DNA of 64,000 bases from Aliirhizobium wenxiniae. Its GTDB lineage: Bacteria > Pseudomonadota > Alphaproteobacteria > Rhizobiales > Rhizobiaceae. Both the position numbers and the translations under genes were made by a program. The notes beneath the pieces were generated by a model. It was not told where the DNA came from. It did no database searches and saw nothing but the letters and a program-made list of their open reading frames with translations. The first letter of the stretch is position 1; every line of letters starts with the position of its first letter. The stretch covers positions 62,001 through 126,000 of the forward strand of contig NZ_JAEUAN010000009.1 of the NCBI RefSeq assembly GCF_019511445.1, read 5' to 3'. Shown here piece by piece: positions 58,933-64,000 of the stretch.

Positions 58933-59988
58933 ATGCCATTCGATGACAAGAAACTGGAAGAGCTGCGGGCAAAATACGAAAACAGCCCGGGCGGAGAGAT
59001 TTTCGATCCGAAGTTCAAGAAGGTTGCCGACAAGATCTTCAACAAGGCCGGAACGCGCGTTGCTCCCTATGCCGGCATCCCTACCCTGCTCGATGCCCCC
59101 TACCTGCCCGTCGATGCGGAAAGCCCGGATTTCGGCGACCTGCAGGTGGCGATGATCGGCATGCCGATGGATCTCGGCGTGACCAACCGGCCTGGATCGC
59201 GCTTCGGGCCGCGGGCATTGCGCGCGATCGAACGGGTCGGCCCCTATAATCATGTGCTGGAATGCGCCCCGACGCATGAATTGCGGGTGGCCGATATCGG
59301 CGACGTTGCGTTCCGCAGCCGCTACCGGCTGGAAAAGAGCCATGACGACATCGAAAAACGCGTCAGTCAGATCGTCGATGCCGGCGTCATCCCGCTTTCC
59401 GTTGGCGGCGATCACTCGATCACCCATCCTATCCTCAAGGCAGTCGGCAGGAAGGCCCCGGTCGGCCTCATCCATATCGACGCCCATTGCGATACGAGTG
59501 GGCTTTTCGACGAGACGAAATTCCACCATGGCGGGCCGATGCGCAATGCCGTGCTGGACGGCGTTCTCGATCCGACGCGCACTATACAGATAGGCATTCG
59601 CGGCGCTGCCGAATATCTCTGGGAATTCTCCTACGAGTCCGGCATGACGGTCATCCATGCGGAAGAGGTCACAGGCTTGGGCATACCGGCGATCATAGAA
59701 AAGGCGCGCGCCATCGTTGGCGACGGGCCGACCTATGTCTCTTTCGATATCGATAGTCTCGACCCGAGTTTTGCGCCCGGAACCGGAACGCCGGAAATCG
59801 GTGGACTGACGACGAGAGAGGTTCTGGAGCTGATCCGTGGCCTGAAAGGCATCAACATCGTCGGCGGCGACGTGGTCGAAGTTGCCCCTCAATATGACGC
59901 AACCAACAACACCGCCCATGCCGGCGCGCAGATGCTGTTCGAAATCCTCAGCCTGATGGTTTTCAGTCCTTCATTGCGAACGACATGA
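58933..59988 (+). CDS. Agmatinase/arginase-family ureohydrolase
   Basis: 351 residues from ATG 58933; in-frame ATGs at 58906 and 58879 exist but lie close to the preceding terminator. The manganese ligands are in PLSVGGDHSITHPI (His), IHIDAHCDTSGLFD (Asp, His, Asp) and YVSFDIDSLDPSFAPGTGTPEIGGLTTREVLELIRGL (Asp, Asp). Early TNRPGSRFGPRAIRAIERVGPYN-like sequence is typical of agmatinases. It hydrolyses a guanidino compound (agmatine, guanidinobutyrate or similar) to urea and an amine. Polyamine-type importer genes lie 5 kb upstream, not linked by operon. Confidence 0.92.
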   Translation: MPFDDKKLEELRAKYENSPGGEIFDPKFKKVADKIFNKAGTRVAPYAGIPTLLDAPYLPVDAESPDFGDLQVAMIGMPMDLGVTNRPGSRFGPRALRAIERVGPYNHVLECAPTHELRVADIGDVAFRSRYRLEKSHDDIEKRVSQIVDAGVIPLSVGGDHSITHPILKAVGRKAPVGLIHIDAHCDTSGLFDETKFHHGGPMRNAVLDGVLDPTRTIQIGIRGAAEYLWEFSYESGMTVIHAEEVTGLGIPAIIEKARAIVGDGPTYVSFDIDSLDPSFAPGTGTPEIGGLTTREVLELIRGLKGINIVGGDVVEVAPQYDATNNTAHAGAQMLFEILSLMVFSPSLRTT

Positions 59989-60131
59989 ATATGCAGGCTA
60001 TCTAATTCTTCCTGTGGATGAGGCCTAAAAGACACCTCAACCGAACATGACTGTGAATTACAAAATCTTCATTTGACGCTGGCGCGCCAAATATCCACCG
60101 TTTGTTCCAGCCGCCATGATGGCGGTTAGAG

Positions 60132-60164
60132 GCCCGCACGATGTCATCATGTCATCGTGCGGGC
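60132..60164. terminator. Strong hairpin between ureohydrolase and GMC dehydrogenase genes
   Basis: GCCCGCACGATG (60132-60143) pairs perfectly with CATCGTGCGGGC (60153-60164) with a 9-nt loop. It stands between convergent genes and can serve both. TTCGTCC follows on the plus strand, so the T-run is poor. Confidence 0.7.
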
Positions 60165-60193
60165 TTCGTCCTCTGACCGCCTTCCAGCGCAGG

Positions 60194-61828
60194 TCAGATT
60201 TCCTTGATCAACTGCTCTGCAATGCGAACGCTGAGTGCCGCTCCCGTCAGTGTCGGGTTCATGCAGGATGCGGACGGCATGACGCTGGTGCCGGCGATGA
60301 ACATGTTCGGATGGTCATGCGTGCGGCAATCGCGGTCGACGACCGAATCCGCCGGATCGTCGCCCATGCGGGTCGTGCCCATCACGTGCTGGCGGTTCTG
60401 CCATTTGACGTCGGTCGACAGCACTTCGGCATCCAGCAGTTCGGCGATCTTGTTCAGATCCTGCAGGCCACGGTCACGGCCGGCATTCCAGTAATCGGTG
60501 ACGGAGTAATACAGAACCGGAACCGGGATGCCGAGCGCATCGAACTTGGTCTTCGACGGCGTGACGCGGTTTTCTGCGAGCGGCAGCGGTTCGAAATCGA
60601 TCGCCCAATTGAGCGAGCGGGCTGAATATTTGCGGATCTGCTCGTCCAGCTTGGAGCCGAGAATGCCCTTCTTGATAAAACCCTCGGTCATCTGGGCGGT
60701 CGGCACGGTGTTGCGCACCTTGATCTTGTAGCTCGGATAATCCTTGCGGAACTCGCCGTCGCGCTGGTTCAGATACACCAGAAGCTCGGTCGGGCCTTCG
60801 CCCGGCCACATGTCTTCCTTGGTCAGCATGTTCATGCTGATGCCGGTATGGTCCATCAGGTTGCGGCCGACCTGATCGGAAGAGTTGGCGATGCCGTTCG
60901 GATATTTTTCCGAAGTCGAGATCAGAAGAAGCTTGGCGCTCTCGATGCCGTAAGCGGCAAGAACGAAATACTTTGCCGTCAGCCGATGTTCGGAATTGTC
61001 CGGCTTCTTGTACCAGATCGCCGTGATCTTGCCGTCGTCACCGGCTTCGATCTTATAAACCGGCGAATTGTCCAAGAGCTTGGCGCCATGGCGCTCGGCC
61101 TCGTCGATATGCATCGAGCCGTCATATTTGGCGCCGATCGGACAGACGGGGTTGCAATTGTTGTTGCCGGCGCAGACCGGGCGATTGCCATAGGGACGCG
61201 AGGCGCGGCCGTGCGGTTCGAGCACCGGGTTGAAGCCGCCGACCGAGAGCTTTTCCGCCAGCGTGTCGAACATGTAGCTGGTGTTGAGCTGCTTCATCGG
61301 GAAGGGCATGGAGCGTGGCGGCATCGGTCCGCCACCCTGGCCGCTCTCGTCCTGACCGTCCGTGCCGGTGACGCCGAGTTCCAGTTCGGCCTTGTTGTAA
61401 TACTGCTCCAGATCGTCATAGCCGATCGGCCAGTCGCGACCGCGACCGTAGAGCGTCTGGATCTTGAAGTCGTTGGGGATCATCCGCCACAGCGCCGAGC
61501 CGAAATGCCAGGTCGTGCCACCGACGACGCGCAGATAGGAAGTGTTATACTTCACCGGCCCTTCATATTGCAGGTAATCGCCATAGGTGGATGGCGCCCA
61601 GGGCATGCTCGGGAAGGGCGAACCCGCGCCCTGCAGCTTGGCATTGGCGAGCGAAAGCTTCACCGGCGCATTGCGGTAGGTCTCGACGATCTCGCGGCGA
61701 TTGACGCGCGGACCGGCCTCCAGAACGATAACCTTCTTGCCGGCCTTGGCGAGATTGGCGGCAACGATGCCGCCCATGACGCCCGAGCCGATAACGATCA
61801 GGTCCGCATCATAGGATGTGTTAGCCAT
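60194..61828 (-). CDS. GMC-family membrane-linked dehydrogenase, flavoprotein subunit
   Basis: 544 residues. The FAD site is at the start (DADLIVIGSGVMGGIVAANLAKAGKKVIVLEAGP, about 8-41) and the GMC active-site end is HVMGTTRMGDDPADSVVDRDCRTHDHPNMFIAGTSVMPSASCMNPTLTGAALSVRIAEQL. CNPVCPIGAKYDG (about 222-234) is the cysteine-rich region that may hold a cluster in gluconate/sorbitol/alcohol-type dehydrogenases. It is the last gene of a three-gene operon, 14 bp after the small subunit. Such complexes oxidise sugars or polyols in the periplasm and pass electrons to ubiquinone. No signal peptide of its own: it is probably exported with the Tat-bearing small subunit. Confidence 0.93.
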   Translation of the reverse strand: MANTSYDADLIVIGSGVMGGIVAANLAKAGKKVIVLEAGPRVNRREIVETYRNAPVKLSLANAKLQGAGSPFPSMPWAPSTYGDYLQYEGPVKYNTSYLRVVGGTTWHFGSALWRMIPNDFKIQTLYGRGRDWPIGYDDLEQYYNKAELELGVTGTDGQDESGQGGGPMPPRSMPFPMKQLNTSYMFDTLAEKLSVGGFNPVLEPHGRASRPYGNRPVCAGNNNCNPVCPIGAKYDGSMHIDEAERHGAKLLDNSPVYKIEAGDDGKITAIWYKKPDNSEHRLTAKYFVLAAYGIESAKLLLISTSEKYPNGIANSSDQVGRNLMDHTGISMNMLTKEDMWPGEGPTELLVYLNQRDGEFRKDYPSYKIKVRNTVPTAQMTEGFIKKGILGSKLDEQIRKYSARSLNWAIDFEPLPLAENRVTPSKTKFDALGIPVPVLYYSVTDYWNAGRDRGLQDLNKIAELLDAEVLSTDVKWQNRQHVMGTTRMGDDPADSVVDRDCRTHDHPNMFIAGTSVMPSASCMNPTLTGAALSVRIAEQLIKEI

Positions 61829-61842
61829 TGTCTTTGTTCCTG

Positions 61843-62370
61843 TCAGATCTTGCTACCGGGCTTCGGTCCCCAGGCATTGGGGCCGGGACCATAAGACGGG
61901 ACGGTAAGGAGGCCCTTGGTCGGGCGGTACATCAGCGAGTCGGCATAGGTGATCAGCTCGGCATCTTCCGGCTCGCCGACAACGCCGAGATACCAGGCGG
62001 AAACCACCTTGGTGGCGGTCTTCATCAGCGCCGGATCGGTACCGGTCAGCGCCAGAAAGCCGTCCATGTTCGGCACGCCGGATTGCTTGATGAGATCAGA
62101 AAGCGCCGCAAGGCTCTTATCCAGATCAGCATCGCGTTTCTTCAGCGCCGCAAGAAAGCGGGCGCCGAGAACCGGATCGAGCGTGTAGCCGGTCAGGAAC
62201 TCCGACAGCTGGGTAAAGGACGCGACACTGTCGTCGGCAGCGAAGGCCGAGACCGGGCCGGCAAGGCTGGCGGCAATGGCCAGACCACCGAGGGCAGCAG
62301 TGCCGCGCAACAGGCTGCGACGGGAGAGATTGGGGCCGGACATGGCCGGAGAGGAAGGATCAAAAGGCAT
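61843..62370 (-). CDS. Dehydrogenase small subunit with Tat signal
   Basis: 175 residues from ATG 62370 (GGAGAT upstream). A clear twin-arginine signal, SRRSLLRGTAALGGLAIAASLAGPVSAFA, begins near residue 16. The mature part (FTQLSEFLTGYTLDPVLGARFLAALKKRDADLDKSLAALSDL ... KVVSAWYLGVVGEPEDAELITYADSLMYRPTKG) is of the sorbitol/gluconate dehydrogenase subunit type. It probably carries the folded flavoprotein across the membrane as a Tat hitch-hiker. It lies 50 bp after the cytochrome gene. Confidence 0.88.
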   Translation of the reverse strand: MPFDPSSPAMSGPNLSRRSLLRGTAALGGLAIAASLAGPVSAFAADDSVASFTQLSEFLTGYTLDPVLGARFLAALKKRDADLDKSLAALSDLIKQSGVPNMDGFLALTGTDPALMKTATKVVSAWYLGVVGEPEDAELITYADSLMYRPTKGLLTVPSYGPGPNAWGPKPGSKI

Positions 62371-62420
62371 CAGGATCTCCGGGGGAGCGTTCAATGCGAA
62401 AAGGGAAAGCGATGCAGGGC

Positions 62421-63887
62421 TCAGCCGAGCGCCGGGCGCGAACGACGGCGGCGCGACAGTAGCCAGACGATCACGGCAAGCACGATGACGGCAGCGACGA
62501 TCGCAGCGGGAGCCGCAAGCGGCGCGAGCTTGACGATCAGAGGCTTCTCGCCGCCATCACGGATGCGCGCCACATCGGCAGGCGTCACCTTGACCGACGG
62601 ATTGCCGTAATTCGCCAGAACATAATTGCTGACATCGGCGATATCCTTGTCCGACAGACGATCCGTGTAGGACGCATCGGCACCGAAGGCCGGCATGAAG
62701 GCGACATGATCGCCGACAGTGCGATGCAGGCCGTAAAGGATGGTCGAGACGAGATTGTCGGGGCGATCTTCGCCGGTCGCGGTATTGTGGAACAGCGACG
62801 GATAATGATCGTTGCCCTGACCTTCCGCCTGGTGGCAGGCAGCACAGCTGCCGCTGAAGATGTGATAGCCGTTCTCTTCCGGCGACTGGCCCGGCAGGCC
62901 GCGCAGCGAGGCTTCAACCTCGACCGAAGCCTCGCCGAGATCGGCGCGCGAGGTCGTCTCAGCCGATCCGATCGCCGGCACGTCCTTGAGATAGGTAACG
63001 ATCGCCTTGATGTCATCGTCGGCAAGATGCTGCAGGCTGTGTTCGACCGCTTCCGCCATCGGGCCGGCGGCCTGCGCCTTGCCGGGAACATTGCCGGTCT
63101 TCAGATACTGGACCAGCTGATCGTCGGACCAGCCGCCGATGCCGGCAACCTTGTCGGAGGTGATGTTCGGCGCATACCAGGAGCCGACAGAACCGCCGGC
63201 AAGCGCCTGGCTCGCGTCCTCGGCCATGAAGGCGTTACGCGGCGTGTGGCAGGTGGCGCAGTGCTCCAGCGCATCGGCGAGATAAGCGCCGCGGTTCCAT
63301 TCGGCAGACTTGGCCGGGTTCGGCTGGAAGCGGGTCTTGTCGAGAAAGAGCAGGTTCCAGACCGCCATCGAGGTGCGGATCGAGAAGGGGAAAGGCAGCT
63401 CGGTCTTTTGCGGCTTGTGGTCGTCCGGCTTCACCTCCTGCATGAAATAGGCATAGAGCGCCTTCATGTCGTCGTCGGTGATCTTGGCATAGGCGGTGTA
63501 GGGCATTGCCGGATAGAGATGGCTGCCATCCTTGGCCACGCCTTCACGCACGGCGCGCGAAAAATCTTCTTCGCTGTAATTGCCGATACCATCCTGCTTC
63601 GACGGCGTGATGTTGGTCGAGAAAATCTTGCCGAGCGGCGTGTCGATGCCGTAGCCGCCGGCAAAGGGCGTGCCCCCATGCGGCGCGGTGTGACAGGCGG
63701 CACAGTCGGCAGCAGTCGCGAGATAACGGCCGCGCGCCACGAGATCGGAAGTCTCATCCGCAAGGCTCGCGCCGGTCGTTGCGACCAACGCGGAAAGACA
63801 GAGAATTGCGGGGCGGAGCGAAGCGGAAATCGGCGCAAACAAAGTGCTGCCGAAAGACGTACCGGGCAAGACAGGAGGCTTAGGCAT
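62421..63887 (-). CDS. Triheme cytochrome c subunit of the dehydrogenase
   Basis: 488 residues from ATG 63887 (other in-frame starts lie at 63905 and 63947). After a signal segment (about 15-43) come three c-type heme sites: CAACH (DCAACHTAPHGG), CATCH (EHCATCHTPRNAF) and CAACH (GSCAACHQAEGQG). A membrane anchor (PLAAPAAIVAAVIVLAVIVWLLS) is at the C-terminus. It takes electrons from the flavoprotein subunit and passes them to ubiquinone in the inner membrane. It is the first gene of the operon, whose promoter should lie in the last 110 bp of the window. Confidence 0.93.
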   Translation of the reverse strand: MPKPPVLPGTSFGSTLFAPISASLRPAILCLSALVATTGASLADETSDLVARGRYLATAADCAACHTAPHGGTPFAGGYGIDTPLGKIFSTNITPSKQDGIGNYSEEDFSRAVREGVAKDGSHLYPAMPYTAYAKITDDDMKALYAYFMQEVKPDDHKPQKTELPFPFSIRTSMAVWNLLFLDKTRFQPNPAKSAEWNRGAYLADALEHCATCHTPRNAFMAEDASQALAGGSVGSWYAPNITSDKVAGIGGWSDDQLVQYLKTGNVPGKAQAAGPMAEAVEHSLQHLADDDIKAIVTYLKDVPAIGSAETTSRADLGEASVEVEASLRGLPGQSPEENGYHIFSGSCAACHQAEGQGNDHYPSLFHNTATGEDRPDNLVSTILYGLHRTVGDHVAFMPAFGADASYTDRLSDKDIADVSNYVLANYGNPSVKVTPADVARIRDGGEKPLIVKLAPLAAPAAIVAAVIVLAVIVWLLSRRRRSRPALG

Positions 63888-64000
63888 ATATCCCCGTGCT
63901 TTCATCAAGCATGAACAATCAATATCGGTTCCAGACGTGCCTCCCACACGCAGGGCCGATCTTCATCGCCGCGAACCGAGCTGGCACATCGGGAAAATGC

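Noticed and set aside
62706..63914. 402-codon open frame on the plus strand opposite the cytochrome c gene
   Set aside because: Three CxxCH heme motifs on the minus strand settle the coding strand.

Overview
The window reads as chromosomal DNA of an alphaproteobacterium in the Rhizobiaceae (Rhizobium, Agrobacterium or Neorhizobium type). The grounds are the roughly 60% GC coding style, the density of ABC importers, a second FtsZ without the usual tail, the intergenic mosaic repeats typical of this family, and the domain make-up of the proteins. There is no rRNA, recognisable tRNA, IS element, phage or CRISPR array. This is ordinary, gene-dense accessory chromosome rather than an island.

Layout. 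1-1.4 kb: end of a BMP-type solute-binding protein plus amidase unit. 2-6.5 kb: glycine betaine/proline-type ABC importer (ATPase with CBS domains, permease, two tandem binding proteins) and a small HTH gene. 6.5-21 kb: three export modules with their regulators: an RND pump with adaptor and TetR, a MacAB-type tripartite exporter, a second TetR, and a YhiI/RbbA/YhhJ-type ABC-2 exporter. 21-27 kb: an RpiR regulator facing an operon in which an NMT1/THI5-type importer with a fused double permease sits between two 5-formyl-THF cyclo-ligase-like (COG0212) paralogues. 27-29 kb: orphan MetQ-like protein and a lipoate-protein ligase. 29-33 kb: GntR, iron-type alcohol dehydrogenase, cupin and LctP-type permease. 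33.5-38 kb: single genes, among them a soluble MCP-Cache protein, VapBC, GFA, HD and SDR proteins. 38-41.4 kb: MarR with EmrB/EmrA-type efflux. 41.5-44.3 kb: GH25 lysozyme-like lipoprotein and a CHASE4-GGDEF protein.

44.4-47.4 kb: a cobalamin riboswitch in front of a DUF1852 (MesX-like) gene, a short core-type methionine synthase (MesD-like) and a flavin reductase. This is the most coherent specialised system in the window. 47.5-50 kb: P1B Zn/Cd/Pb ATPase with a MerR-type promoter and a rhizobial repeat read in frame inside the gene. 50-54 kb: polyamine-type ABC importer. 54-56 kb: a 38-residue membrane peptide, CcdAB, and a repeat-rich gene-free stretch. 56-60 kb: DgoK/DgoA, a short FtsZ and an agmatinase-type ureohydrolase. 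60-64 kb: three-subunit membrane-linked GMC dehydrogenase (flavoprotein, Tat small subunit, triheme cytochrome c).

Many regulators have a nearby inverted repeat that could be their operator: TetR (11678-11711 and 15965-15980), RpiR (21927-21942), VapB (36080-36103), MarR direct repeats (38074-38113), an ArsR/SahR-like palindrome (44478-44499), a MerR-type site (49965-49979) and CcdA (54666-54677). These were found by eye; which regulator binds each one is inference.
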